From contig WTPW01000185.1 in NCBI GenBank assembly GCA_009809945.1, positions 1 to 64,000 on the forward strand: a DNA stretch of 64,000 bases. The letters are read 5' to 3'. The notes below the pieces were generated by a model. The model saw nothing but the letters and a program-made list of their open reading frames with translations. It searched no databases and was not told the DNA's origin. The DNA comes from Gigaspora margarita. Its lineage: Eukaryota > Glomeromycota > Glomeromycetes > Diversisporales > Gigasporaceae. A program made the position numbers and the translations under genes. How positions within the stretch are numbered: the stretch's first letter is position 1; every line of letters starts with the position of its first letter. Of this stretch, positions 1 through 11,130 are shown piece after piece.

Positions 1-376
1 AAAGATATTTTAAGTATATCTCAGTCAATTTTAGGGCTACAAGCCTAAAATACAGCTTGTTATGATGAGAAAAGTTTGCTCTTTAACTTTTTCTTATTTT
101 GCAAAATAGATTAAAAAGGCTGCTTTAGATGTATTGTGAGAAAATACAATTTTTAGGCCAAAGGCCCTTTACTTAATGAGTTTGAAGGTTTTAGCAATAA
201 AATTTTAATGTTATATGTATTTTTAAAAAAGGAACAAGTTTATTTAGAAGTAAAACCCAAGTTATCTTAATAAATTTTAATATTATAAGATTTTTTTTAA
301 AATATTTAAGTTGGAAAAATTTGTGTACAAGTGATTAACAGGAAGAGTTTTTTTTTACTCCTGCTGATTTTTTAAA
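1..376. other. AT-rich stretch, no gene seen
   Basis: No reading frame, RNA gene or clear terminal repeat was recognised here. The sequence is long A and T runs with almost no CpG. A short phrase near 322 (GTACAAGTGATTAAC) resembles one near 11320 on the far side of the LINE, which may mark pieces of the same older repeat. Confidence 0.5.
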
Positions 377-1690
377 CTTTGAGCAAAGATATTTTAGTAA
401 CTACCAGACAAAATCAAACAAACATTTTTTTAAATTCTATAGGTTTGTTTTAAATTCAAACAAAGAAAGTTCATTAAATTTGGCCCAATAGTTACTAAGA
501 TATCTTTGCTCAAAGTTTGAAAAAACAAAACATCTATCAAAACAAACTATGCAAAATTTCTTTAAACTTTGAGTGAAGATATCTTAGCAACTACTGGGCC
601 AAATTCAATGAATCTTTTTTTATTTGAATTCTAAGAATATATAGAATTCAAATAAAAAAAAAGATTGAATTTGACTTGATAGTTACTGGGTTATCTTCGC
701 TCAAAGTTTTAAAAAAATTCAAAAACATATATCAAAATAAATGCTGTGCCAAAAATTTTTCTAAATTTTTAGTGAAAATATTTTAGCAACCATCAAGCCA
801 AATTCAATGAACGTTTTTTTATTTGAATTCTATAAATTTATAGACTTCAAATAAAAGAAAATTCATTGAATTTGGTTTGATGATTGCTAAATATTTTCAT
901 TCAAGTTTAAAAAAAATTTTGGTACAGCATTTGTTTTGATATATGTTTAGAATTTTTTAAAACTTTGAGTGAAGATATTTTAGCAACTACTGGGCCAAAT
1001 TCAATGAACTTTTTTTTTGTTTGAATTCTATGAATCTATAGAATTAAAAAAAAATTATTAAATTTGACTTGATAGTTACTGGGTTATCTTTACTCAAAGC
1101 TTTGAAAAAATTCAAAACATATATCAAAACAAATGCTGCACCAAAATTTTTTCTAAACTTTGAGTGAAAATATCTTAGCAATCATCAAGCCAAATTGATG
1201 AACTTTTTTTTATTTGAATTCTATGAATTCATAGAATTCAAATAAAAAAAAGTTCATCAAATTTGGCTTGATTGTTGCTAAAATATTTTCACTCAAATTT
1301 AAAAAAAATTTTGGCACAGCATTTGTTTTGATATACGTTTTAAATTTTTTTTAAAACTTCAAGTGAAAATTATCCAGTAACTATCAAATCAAATTTATAA
1401 AATTTTTTATTTGAATTCTATATATTCATAGAATTCAAATAAAAAAACTTTATTGAATTTGGCCTAGTAGTTGCTAAGATATTTTTGCTCAACATTTAAA
1501 AAAATTTGAATAGTTTGTTTTAATAGACATTTTGATTTTTTTCAAACTTTGAGCAAAGATATTTTAGTAAATACTAGGCCAAATTTGATTAACATTTTTA
1601 GTTTGAATTTTACAAACCTATAGAATTTAAAAAAATAAGTTTGTTGGATTTGACCTGGTAGTTGCTAAGATGTCTTTGCTCAAAGCTTAA
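377..1690. repeat. Array of seven palindromic hairpin units (CpG-decayed copy)
   Basis: Seven inverted-repeat units start near 377, 566, 761, 960, 1156, 1357 and 1545, a spacing of about 188-201 bases. Each unit opens with a form of TTTGAGYRAAGATATYTTAG, runs through CCAAATT and TTTGAATTC, and then reads back as its own reverse complement to CTCAAAG. Spacers of about 45 bases contain GCACAGCATTTGTTTTGATA. The same architecture appears at 19.3-20.2 kb, where the corresponding sites read GCGCAGC and GAGCGAAG. The array here is therefore a copy that lost CpG. No coding capacity is credible; small open frames across it are by-products of the repeats. It is probably the interior of a non-autonomous foldback DNA element whose ends have decayed. 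Confidence 0.85.
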
Positions 1691-2150
1691 AAAAAAGTAA
1701 ATCTATAGGGGTATAAATAGTAAATTTGGGGTATAAAAAGTAATCCCTAAAAATATTTTATAAAAAACATTAATTTTTATTTTTTTTTATTTTTTATTTT
1801 TTATTAATATAATGTTATAGTAGAAACTTTGTTACAGCAGCCTTAAATTAATCCTAAGATTAATAGTCTCTTTGTTATNAAGTAGANATNGGTGAGNGGT
1901 NAGATAAGTNCTTGGACCAGGCTNACAAATTCNTCCAACCTGAAAACTAGTTGAAGTAAAGAGATATAGCTATAAAAAAATTCTATGGTAAAGATTTCTA
2001 ACTACATTTGTGCTACAGAGCACCCAATGTGACATTACACCTCCTATTTCCTATTTTATACTATTATTAATTTAAACTAATAAAATAAATCTAGTTAGAA
2101 TAGGTTGGAGAAAACCTAAGATGTTAATCATGATATTATAAAAAGCATGT
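1691..2150. other. AT-rich spacer with scattered ambiguous bases
   Basis: Long T-rich runs lie at 1765-1805. Between 1879 and 1933 there are ten single ambiguous bases, suggesting low coverage or mixed haplotypes. No gene was recognised. The 3' end of the LINE to the right should lie near here, but no poly(T) tract or target duplication fixes it. Confidence 0.4.
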
Positions 2151-2390
2151 TGTTAGGGGTAGCCTTGTAAGTACCATTTTTCAATAGCAGAGTGTATGTT
2201 TATTGGTTGTATATGAGTTCTTGATGTATTTGCTTGAGTAGTGCTTGATAGTAGAGTTATTTTAGTACATTTGGTTTTTTTTGTGATATTCCAGGCTATT
2301 TCCCATTGATGTTGAAATATATTATGTTGAAACCATATAATGTTATAAAACCAATTTAAGAGATTATTTGAGAAGTTAGTGAGAAAGAGT

Positions 2391-2714
2391 TCAGTTTGTT
2401 TTTTTTAGAAGAATTTTGGTATTATGATATGTTAGTTTGGAGTATATTCCTAGAATGGTAGGTATAAGGAAGTTGTATTGTATATTAGTGGAGTTAGGTG
2501 ATAGTAATGAAAGGGTATTAAGAAGTGTAATATCTGAGATCAATATTAATTGGGATTGTTGAAGTGTGTTATTAATTATATTAGCAAGCGATTGTTGGAT
2601 GTTTTCAGTATTTTTGGAACATAGGAGTGTATGGAGAGTATCTTCAATTGAAGAGCATTTACAACATTGATTTGTTGTGTATAGATTTGGGTAGCAGATA
2701 TTAAGGTTTTGCAT
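2391..2714 (-). pseudogene. C-terminal Cys/His cluster of LINE ORF2
   Basis: This open frame of 107 codons follows the RNase H domain. Residues 17-32 read CCKCSSIEDTLHTLLC, a C-x2-C ... H-x4-C arrangement like the zinc-binding tail of many non-LTR polyproteins (family knowledge). It is probably the natural C-terminus of ORF2, ending in a Lys-rich stretch at a TAA. It shares its frame class with the linker piece at 4544-4062. Confidence 0.6.
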
Positions 2715-2929
2715 TGTTGGGAGGTTGTTTGTTAGGATTATGATATAGGAGTATAAAGAGGAATTGTATTCTAAAGATTTAAGTATTTTAAAAGTTAAGT
2801 TCCAATTTATATCTAAAGTATAATTATTAAAAAATTTAAGAAATGACCAAGATGTTAGTTCTTGAATTTTGATAATATTTTTGATAAAGGAGTGAGCTTT
2901 GTGCGTTATTATATAATTGTTCTATAAAA

Positions 2930-3500
2930 AGTGAGTAGGTAGTTTGAAGTATGTATAGGAGATTTCTATTATAGGTTTATCAGAGCCTTGTTTTGCTAGA
3001 AGGTCAGCTTGGTTATGTAGAGAACTAGTTGAATGTAATTCAACTTTAATAAGTGTAATAGAAATGTTTTTTGTAGATTTAATAGAGTTAATAATTGAGA
3101 TTAGTGATTGTACCCAGGTAGAACTTGCAATTGTGTGACATAGTAATTTATCCGGATATCTGGGTAATTTAATAGTAACCGGGTAGAGGTTTTCCCAACG
3201 GGTACAATCTCTAATTGAGATAATATCCTAGTTTTTGTTTTGAATAAGTTTAAGGAAAGGAGGGTTGATTAGGTTTTTGATTGCAGATAAGTTATCAATA
3301 TATATTGTAATAGCAAAGTTATTTGGTATAGCAAGTAAAAGAGAGATAGTTGCTAATAATTTAGAGCGAGAAGAGTCTGGAGAAGGATTTATTGCTGTAT
3401 TAAAGTAGATAGAAGGATCATTTTCACAAATCCAGCCTATATTGGATTTGATATTTGAGGATTGAAGATTTTTATTGGAAGTGTCAATAAAAAAGTTAAG
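2930..3500 (-). pseudogene. RNase H domain of the LINE
   Basis: The domain removes the RNA strand from the RNA-DNA hybrid. It starts with FIDTS (first catalytic Asp), then IGWICEN, a helix whose usual Glu is replaced by Lys (SSRSKLLATI), then IYIDNLSAIKN (third acidic residue), and ends with HNQADLLAKQG (final Asp). One TAG lies near 3230. The Glu-to-Lys change is a single G-to-A step on the coding strand. Together with the stop it shows that the domain is dead. Confidence 0.75.
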
Positions 3501-4699
3501 GTGAGTTGTATTTAGATTAAGGATATTGTTGTATATTTAAATTAGTTAATTTTGGTAGTAAGGGGTTTTAATACTATGATGTATAAGATATATCACCCGA
3601 GAAAGAATATTAATTTGGGGTTGATAGGGTGAGGGAAGTAAGAGCAAGTCTAAGTTGTTGAAGATATCAATTATAGCAAAAATTTCTTTATTGTCTATTT
3701 GTAAAAAAAGTCTATTAAACTTGATTTGTCTATATGGAAGATTTATAGATTTGAAATTCTGTGGGAGATTAGTGATTTCTAAAAGGGTTGATTGTCCTGT
3801 AGATGTTTTACTAAATTGATTAATTTTATAGAGAGTAGTTTGCTGAGATTTGTTTAATTGTAGAATGATTTTATCTCGATTATTGAATAATAGTTGGTAA
3901 GGGAGTGAGTTGGAAGGGGATATTAGATCAGTTGTATTGATGAAGCTGTTTCTTGAGAGTAGTTTAATATGTGGCCATGTAATATGGATAGAGTTAAGTT
4001 GTAGTGTTTTAGTAAGTCGAGTGAACCAAGAAGGTTGGCGACCTCTAGTTGTTTTGTTTGTTCAAAGATATATATTGTTCCAAGGAAGGAAAGAGTTGTT
4101 ATTTGCGGTTGTAATTTGTTTAATGAATAAAATTTTGTTGTTTTTGAGGCTATTAATTGTAAGATTATTAGGAGTTGGAGGGAGTATATCATAGATTAGG
4201 TGTGTATGTTCAGGAAGAGAAGGTGAAAATGTTATAATTAGAGGAATAAAGGAAATTGTTATATTATTTTTAGCTAGTTGTGCAAGATAGAAAAGGAGAG
4301 TATAGTTTTGTGTTTTTCGATGATGCAAAATGTGGGTTTCTTTAGTAAGTTTAGGAGACCAAGTTTTTAATAGCCAGAATTTGATTCGAGCAATACCAAT
4401 ATCTGAGAGAAGTGGGAAGGTATTAAAAATACATTTGATATTAGAGATACTGACTTTTTGGATTAAATTAGTAAAAGTAGATAAATTAAAGGCAAGTGGA
4501 TTTGTGAGTGAGATGTTATTAGTGTTCTTGGCTAGTGAGAGCATTTTTTTTGTTTGTATAGAAAGTAATCAGGAGAGTTTGGTTTGTGTATTTTTATGAA
4601 TAAGAACAATTTGCAAAAGATATTCTAAAGAGGGATGAAGTATAAGGTTGAATAAGGAAGTTATTTGTAAAGGTAACAATTTTTTGTATTTAATAAGAA

Positions 4700-5490
4700 T
4701 TAGAAAGTTTTCTATTTTATTATATATCATATCTAAAGTTGGTTTGGTTGAGCCTTTGCCATTATAGAAAATACCTAGATATCTAATTATATCTTCAGGT
4801 TTGCGAGAAGTAATTGTTTGATTGTTATAAAGAAGTTTGTGATTATTTGTTTTTGAGTTTTTGGGGAGGATATGGAGTAGATCAGATTTGGTAGGGTTAA
4901 TTTCAATGTTATTAATTTTGTATAAGATAGAGACATCATTAAGAATATTTTGTAGATTTTTGGATGTTCACAATGCTACACTGTGTCATCCATATAGGCT
5001 AAAAGAGAGATAGTAATAGTAGTTGGGATTGTATTAAAAATTGTATCAAGTGGTGAAGGAGAGGTGATTTTTAGGAATTGATTATTATATTTTTGAGCAA
5101 TAAAAGCAAGAATAGGGTCATAGTAAATCTTCCAGAGAAGAGAAGAGTAGGTTTCTCCTTGTTCAATACCAGAGATAATAGGAACTGGTGATGTAAGTCC
5201 ATAGGCTGTAATTACTTTAGCTGCACAAGAGATATGCAGTTCAGTTATTAAATTAATGCCAGAATTAGGGATACCAATTCTTCAACAAGCATCTCGTAAG
5301 CGTCTGATATTGATTCTATCAAATGCTTTAGACATGTCTTGAAATAGTATCCATGCTTCTTTGTTATGAGAGATGTAATGTTTGATAGTATTATGTAAAA
5401 TTTGAATTGGTATATGTGTTGAAGAGTTTTTAGTAGCTGTGAAATTTAAATTAAAAAGAAGGTTGTTTGTTGAAATTATTTTGTCCAAGT
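4700..5490 (-). pseudogene. Reverse transcriptase core of the LINE
   Basis: Motif A is WILFQDMSKAFDRI with its catalytic Asp. Motif B reads GIEQGETYSSLLW, where most families have GxPQGxxxSPxLF. Motif C is LAYMDDT with both catalytic Asp. The thumb-side phrase INNIEINPTKSDLL follows in another frame. YMDD instead of the more common FADD or YADD is a usable family marker. Breaks lie just before motif B (near 5280) and just after motif C (near 4980). The frame-shifted continuation is still recognisable to about 4700. Confidence 0.85.
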
Positions 5491-6348
5491 GGCTAGTAAA
5501 GATTTTTGTAAAGACTTTTTTAAAGGGCTCAATAATAGAGATTGGTCGAACTTAGTTAAGTGTAAAGTCCCAGTTAGATTTTTTTGGAATAAGAAAAATG
5601 TTTGAAGATTTCCATTCTGTTGGTATTTTTTGCAATTGGAGACATTTATTAATAAAAGATCTAAAAATATTTTGTGCTATAGGGCTAGCATGTTTAATAT
5701 GCTTATAGCATATTTCAGAAGGGCTAGCTGCTTTTTGGTTTGGGAGATTAGAGATTGTTTCTGACCATTCCTGATCTGTGATTGTTTTGAATAAGTTGTT
5801 GAAGAGAAGTTCGAGTTCTGGATGTAGTTGATGGAGTTGATTTAGGTTAGCAGGAATTGGTTAAAGAGGTTTTTCAGAAAAGTATTCTGAAAAATGGTTT
5901 TGTATTTGCTCTAGGATTTCATGGTGCTCTGTGAGGAGGGTATTGTTAATTAAGAGGCAGTCAATATTGATATTGTTATTTTTTTTAAGTATTTTTTTGT
6001 AGAAAAGTTTGGAAAAGTCTGTATAGATTTTGTCTCTGTTTTCTATTTTTTGTTTAATTTCGTTATATAAGTTTTGTTGATATTGATAATTTAGTACAGT
6101 TTTGATAAGTTGAAATTCATTTTTAATTTGGAAAAGGTTTGGGGGATTGGTTTGTAGAGAGTTGTCAGGATATTGGGTTTGGTATTTTTTGAGAAGGTTT
6201 GGGAAGTTGGGTGATTGAAAATGGTTTTTGAGAAATTGGATTTGCTTGTATCAATATTATAATAGTAATTGTTTAGGAGAGGAAGTGTCTTGAATTTCTT
6301 TAATTGTTTTGATTTTCTTAAAGGGAATGTGTTTGGTAGCTGCTTTAG

Positions 6349-7260
6349 TTAAAGCTTTGCGTATTTGGTTCCAAGTAAGATTGAGTTGATTTTGGTTTGA
6401 AATTGAATGAATTTTAGGAGAGATATATTTGAGGTTGCATGTAGTTTGAGTAGAATAGTCTTGAATAGTTGATTTGGAGCAGTTTTTCTAGAGAAAGCAT
6501 TTTTTTTTTGTTGCTTATAAGGTTTAGGTTTGTTGATTATAATTGAGATTTCTAAGGTTATTATTTTATGGTCTGATTCGAGTATAGTATCTGTGAGGAT
6601 GTCTGTGTATTCGATATTTGTAATCAATAGATTAGTCCAAATTTGGTCTATTCTGCTCTGGATATTGGCTCATTGGAATGTGAAGTTCTGAGTATTAGGA
6701 AAGAAAAAAGGTAAATATCTTTGCATTGATGGCTATGAAAGAACTTGATAAGTTGGGATTCAGGTATTGAGGATTTTTTTGCTAGGGAACGATCTAGTCT
6801 TGGGTTTGGAATACTATTAAAGTCTCCCATAATAATAAGTTTGTAGTTGGAATTTTGAGCAAAAGAAAGTATGTGTTCTTGGATATCTTTACGGAGTTTT
6901 TTCTCCTCTTGAGTAGGAACATAAATTTGTAAGAGACATATTGCTAGGTTTTGAAGTGAAGATCAAGGCCAATGACATAGCTATTGTATTATGTGTACGG
7001 GCAATATGTTTTGCAATTTTATGATAAATAAAGATACCTACATCTGCCTGGTATGGAGAGGAGTAAGAGCTCCAGAAGCTAGTATAGTTGGGTATTTGAT
7101 TATTAAAGAAATTTTCTTCTTTTATTGAAAGATGAGTTTCAGAAAGGCCTAGAATTTCAAAAGAGTTATTGTTAAGAGCTTCTAGAATAGAGAGTTTTTT
7201 GTTTGGTTGGATAAGACCATTAATATTTAAAGAGGCAATTTTAATAGGAATTGAAGAATA
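6349..7260 (-). pseudogene. AP-type endonuclease domain of the LINE
   Basis: The domain nicks the target DNA that primes reverse transcription. Visible landmarks in order are the N-terminal strand with Asn (SLNINGL), the catalytic-Glu strand (LSETHL), a GIFIYHK strand, the metal-site GDFN motif, RIDQIW, and the final Asp-His motif in LESDHKII. It is split over at least three frames, with breaks near 6900 and 6640, so no intact domain remains. All six landmarks keep their expected residues, so decay is by indels and stops rather than by loss of the active site. Confidence 0.8.
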
Positions 7261-7768
7261 TTCTAGGGTAAGAGAGGGATTTGGTGTAGGATGGATTGAG
7301 TGTTGGTTTAGAGAGAGTTCACAAGTTTGTAGAGATAGTATATTTGTTGGACAATTGGATTTAAGAGGAATATTTAGAAAGTTGATAAGGTTTTTGAAGA
7401 GAAATGGAGAGTGATTTGGTAAAAGAGATGTTTTTTATAGCAAGCATATGTGTGCTTCTTCAAAGTTGTATCTGTTTTTTGTTTGGATAGAAAGTTTGAT
7501 ATATTGTTCAAAAAAGAATGTTGGGTAGTTTGATTTGATAAATTGTATAAAGGAAGCAATTGTTTGAGGTGAAAGTAGAAGTTGAAGTTTATGGTAGGAT
7601 AAGAATTTGTTATAACATTTAGTAGTATCGTAAAGATCGAGTAGACTGGAAGGAGGAGGATTGTTAGGTTTGCCTAATATAGTATTTGTAGTTGGAGATG
7701 TATTGTCATTGTCTAAATCTTCAAAAGTAAAATCTTTAAGAGGTTTTGATTTGGATGATGAGGTATTT

Positions 7769-8355
7769 ATGAAAATAGATGGGATAGTAGTTTTTTTGGA
7801 TGTTGTAAAGAAAGTATTTGGAGAGGAGGTCTCAGCAAGATTTGATAAAATGGAAGCTGAGACCTTTTGGGTTTTTTCTATAGAGTCGCTCACCATATGC
7901 CCAGCTTTCATAGCTGTGCAAGAATCCAAAGTCTGCTCTGTACTTGAGTCTGACCATCATTAATTAGAGCTTCTTCAAGTTTAAGAGTTGAGATATTATC
8001 ATTTGTAGCTACTACATCAATGTAGGCTTTAAAGTAGGAATAGAAGTAATATGTAGTTCGTNTTATGAAAATAGATGGGATAGTAGTTTTTTTGGATGTT
8101 GTAAAGAAAGTATTTGGAGAGGAGGTCTCAGCAAGATTTGATAAAATGGAAGCTGAGACCTTTTGGGTTTTTTCTATAGAGTCGCTCACCATATGCCCAG
8201 CTTTCATAGCTGTGCAAGAATCCAAAGTCTGCTCTGTACTTGAGTCTGACCATCATTAATTAGAGCTTCTTCAAGTTTAAGAGTTGAGATATTATTATTT
8301 GTAGCTGCTGCATCAATGTAGGCTTTGAAGTAGAAATAGAAGTAGTATGTAGTTC
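7769..8355. repeat. 296-bp tandem duplication with an ambiguous base at the junction
   Basis: The segment starting ATGAAAATAGATGGGATAG at about 7768 recurs at 8065 with an offset of 296 bases. The first ~215 bases appear identical. The last ~75 carry about six substitutions (for example TAGCTACTACATC against TAGCTGCTGCATC). A single N at 8062 sits exactly at the junction. It duplicates part of the LINE between ORF1 and the endonuclease. The pattern suits two haplotypes or two LINE copies merged in assembly at least as well as a real duplication. Confidence 0.8.
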
Positions 8356-10596
8356 ATTTGGGGTTTATTTCTAGATTGTTGTTTTTTGCAAACTTTTGGT
8401 CTGCTTCAGTAGCCAATGTGTTTAGTATTTGTATTGGAAAGGCCTTTTTAAAGGTTGCTGGGTATTGGTTTCCAGAATTAAAGATAGTAAAATCCAGGTT
8501 AATAGGAGTAGTTGTTGAGGTTTCTTTTTTGGGTGGTACTGGGAATGTTTTGAAGGATTTGTCGAAAAAGAAAGTAGATAGATTAGATAGGTTGTGTTTA
8601 GTATTATTGGGCAGGATTGAGCAATTTTTATCTTTGCAAGTGTGAATATGGTAGAAAGCTTCTTTGGTAGTTTGAAAAGAGCGATTTTGGAAAGAGAAGG
8701 GGTTTGAGATTTCATATTTAGAGGATAAGTATTTTTTGCATTCTTCAGCAAGTGTTGTTGCAATTTGGTATTTAAGATAGTTGCAAGTTTTGGTTTCATT
8801 AATGTCAACAAATTGTTTTTTATAAGCTTTAAAGAAGTTTTCAAACCAGGAGTTAAAGTCATTAATATAGGGTTTAAGTGATGGAATATGGAAGGTGTTT
8901 GTGAATCTGGATTTAGGAATATTGAAAGTAACAGTGACTGTAAATCGGTTATTGTTGTAAATGCTAAAAAGAGGTTTTTTGGCATTATCATATTCAAAGT
9001 CGTATTTCAGAGAGAGTCTAAGTGGGTGAAGATCAAGTTTTTCTATAAATTTTTGATAGTGAATTGTTCTATATTTGTTATGAAGGAAGAGATATAATCG
9101 AGCAAAATTGATTGCCACTTTGCTGCAGTTAGCAATAGTATAAGGAGGAATTGAGTAATAGGATTTGAAAATATGAACATAGTTGAGTTTAGTAAACAGA
9201 AGTTCAGTAAATTTGGTGAGTAGGTTCTTTAAAGTTGAAGTGTAGGCATATTGGGGAATATTGAATTCAGGAGAGAGTGATTGATTTGATTGTTTGAGGA
9301 ATTCTGTAAGGAAGTCTGGTTTTTNTGTAGCCATAGATTTGAGTAAATAATTGAAGCTTTGTTTTTGAGGAGGTTTAGAAGTTGGTTCTTTTCCTGTAGT
9401 AGTTAGAATTGGTTGGCTTGGAGTAAATTTGCAGAGATGAGTTTTGGTGAAGTTAAAAAGTTTTTGGGCAAGTGTTGTGTTTAGCTTGGTGTTTTGTTCT
9501 ATTTCTTAAGTAATTGGGTAGTTGGCAAACCAATCAAGGTCTTGGCAAGTGTCTCTGGCAGTTTTGTTAGCTTTTGGTTGTTGACTTTGCCTTTGTCTGA
9601 GTAATTTACCTCTGTAGACAAGATTTTGAAGCAGCTCGATCTTTTTTGTTTTGGTTAGTTTATGGAAGAAGTAAAAATGGTAAAAAGAATGTTGTTCTTG
9701 AGTAAGTGCCTTAGTTAAGGGAATGGATCTAAGTTTGACATATTGGAGATTGGTAGCACATTCACAATGGATTAAAAAGCCTTTAAAGATCACAGCTTTG
9801 GAGTAGTCTTGTGCATGCCTAGTTTCTTGTTCTTGAATAAAAACACAAGGAATGTTTTTAATTTTACATAAATTACATATATGATAGTATTGAGAGTAAG
9901 GCATAATTGCAACTGGGCTGGGTTTGTATAAAGGTTAGAAGATTGGATTTGTGAGGTAGGTTGTAATTCTTGTTGTTTTTTGGAAATAGGAGATTTGGGA
10001 AGATGATTAGTAATTTTTTCAAAGCGTTGTTTTGAAATAACTGTAGCTGGAGAAATATCTATTGCAGTTCGCTTAGAAGAGGAAGAAGGAGTAGTAGGAT
10101 GAGTGATTCTGTAGTGTTTAGATATAAAATTAGTATGGAATTTATGGCAAAGACCAGTGTTTAAAATTCAAAATTGGTTTTATGTTCTCAAAAAGAACAT
10201 TTTTAATTTTTTAATGTTCTCAGTAAAATTTTAATGTTCTTTATATAGGAAAATTATAATTTTTTTAATATTAAAAGAATTTTTTGAATGTTCTCAAATA
10301 GAGAACATATTTTAATAATTTATGTTCTCAAAAATCATATAATGTTCTTTGAGAACACTGAGAACATTGAATTTTAAACACTGGCAAAGACAGGTTGTTA
10401 AGGCTGGTTGGGCTGGCATTTTAAAATAATGATGTTGCTTGTTGGCTTCACAGTTTAGGGGATTAACATCTTTAGGTAAGATACGTAGAGTAAGTGGGTC
10501 TGTTTNTTTAGTACNNATACNNAANNGGNCTGNNTATTTATTATAATAGTAGTCAAGATCATAAGTATCTGGTTCTTCTGTTATCAAAGTAGGCAT
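8354..10596 (-). pseudogene. LINE ORF1-like protein, broken
   Basis: The frame opens at an ATG at 10596 (MPTLITEEPD), is interrupted by a 229-bp MITE at 10155-10383, and continues in the same frame because element plus duplicated target is 237 bases. A one-base frame change near 9905-9950 leads into a frame with a Cys pair (HICNLCKIKNIPC). That frame runs to 8354 with one TAA at 9506-9508, reading ...ANYPIT-stop-EIEQ. The C-terminal 326 residues are uninterrupted, rich in Phe/Tyr/Lys/Asn, with a second Cys cluster (HTCKDKNC) near 8640. Total length would be about 670 residues. By position it should be the RNA-binding/chaperone ORF1 of the LINE; no RRM or classical zinc knuckle was confirmed. 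The TAA could come from CAA by one C-to-T change. Ambiguous bases occur at 10506-10534 and 9325. Confidence 0.65.
10155..10383. mobile_element. hAT-like MITE inside LINE ORF1, 8-bp TSD
   Basis: The ends are CAGTGTTTAAAATTC and its inverse. The element is flanked by a perfect 8-bp direct repeat GCAAAGAC at 10147-10154 and 10384-10391. CAGTG ends with an 8-bp target duplication are typical of non-autonomous hAT elements. The interior repeats ATGTTCTC and GAGAACAT many times and holds no gene. Because it splits an otherwise continuous ORF1 frame, it inserted after the LINE did. Confidence 0.9.
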
Positions 10597-11130
10597 TTTG
10601 AAGGACTTTTGGTAAATTTGTTAGGCTTAGTATTAAAGAGAGTAGAGAGGGTTTCACAAAGAGGTAAAATTTATTTTGTGTAATGTTACACTATTTGTAT
10701 AACTTTTTATGACTAGGTTGGCTAAAGTTGTGGCTGGTGCGGCTAGTGTAGCTTGTAGCACAAAGTGGCTCGTGTGAGGTTACTAAAAATAGTAGGTAAT
10801 GCTTAGAGAGAATACAAATTTGTAATTATTTGTTTTGTATAAAATTAGTAAAGAGTTAAACAGGAAATTTTTAAATGGAATTATTAATTGAGTGAACCAC
10901 TAATTTTTAAGTTTCTAAAACGTGTTTAGGGCCGGATTTGAGTAGAAAAAAAAAGAAAAAAGGGGTAAAAATAAAGAAAAAAAGTAAAGTATTATAGAAA
11001 AAGAAGTTTGGAGTAATTTGACTATAAAATAGTCAATATTGGGCCGTTTGTAATGAATTTTATGTCAAAATGAAGCTGGGAGCGAGCCGGAGGACTTTGT
11101 CTTAAGAAACAAGACCAGTTCCTTGGCAGA
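10597..11130 (-). promoter_or_regulatory. Probable LINE 5' leader / internal promoter region
   Basis: On the minus strand this stretch precedes the ORF1 ATG. It is distinctly less AT-rich than its surroundings around 10700-10790 and 11060-11120, where it contains CpG (GAGCGAGCCGG on the plus strand). LINEs usually carry an internal promoter in such a leader (family knowledge). No specific promoter element was identified, so the role is inference from position. Confidence 0.35.

Larger units (their letters stand above)
2391..7300 (-). pseudogene. LINE ORF2 polyprotein (endonuclease, reverse transcriptase, RNase H, Cys/His tail), broken
   Basis: The polyprotein would copy the element by target-primed reverse transcription. 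Pieces lie in order but in different minus-strand frames. Endonuclease: SLNINGL at 7214-7233, LSETHL at 7130-7151, GDFNS near 6813-6828, SRIDQIW at 6637-6660, SDHK at about 6564-6576. Reverse transcriptase: DMSKAFDR at about 5317-5340, GIEQGE near 5155-5172, YMDD at 4985-4996, then NIEINPTKSDLL. Linker: open frame 4544-4062. RNase H: FIDTS at about 3477-3491, IDNLSA near 3280-3300, NQADLLAKQG near 2984-3015. C-terminal Cys/His cluster: 2666-2619. Frameshifts lie between the endonuclease pieces, between motifs A and B of the reverse transcriptase, and just after YMDD. The RNase H acidic position following the helix Ser-Arg-Ser is Lys (codon 3360-3362) instead of the usual Glu. The element cannot encode an active protein. 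Confidence 0.85.
2150..11130 (-). mobile_element. Decayed LINE (non-LTR retrotransposon), ORF1 plus EN-RT-RNase H ORF2
   Basis: Read on the minus strand this is a non-LTR retrotransposon. A leader (about 11130-10597) is followed by an ORF1-like frame from 10596, then an ORF2 with AP-type endonuclease, reverse transcriptase, RNase H and a C-terminal Cys/His cluster. The EN-RT-RNase H order is that of the I/Tad-like LINE groups (family knowledge). Many frameshifts and stops show that it is inactive. A 229-bp inverted-repeat element sits in ORF1 and a 296-bp tandem duplication lies at 7.77-8.36 kb. Without these the element would be roughly 8.4 kb. The 5' limit is inferred from a more GC-rich, CpG-containing leader that ends near 11130; the 3' limit is not resolved. 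No poly(A) or target duplication was identified. Confidence 0.85.

Noticed and set aside
3910..4599. Plus-strand open frames opposite the LINE
   Set aside because: They lie opposite real LINE ORF2 sequence and are Val/Leu-rich mirror frames with no domain.
8358..9097. Plus-strand frames and a second minus-strand frame over ORF1
   Set aside because: They overlap the uninterrupted ORF1 frame, have skewed composition and are shadows of it.
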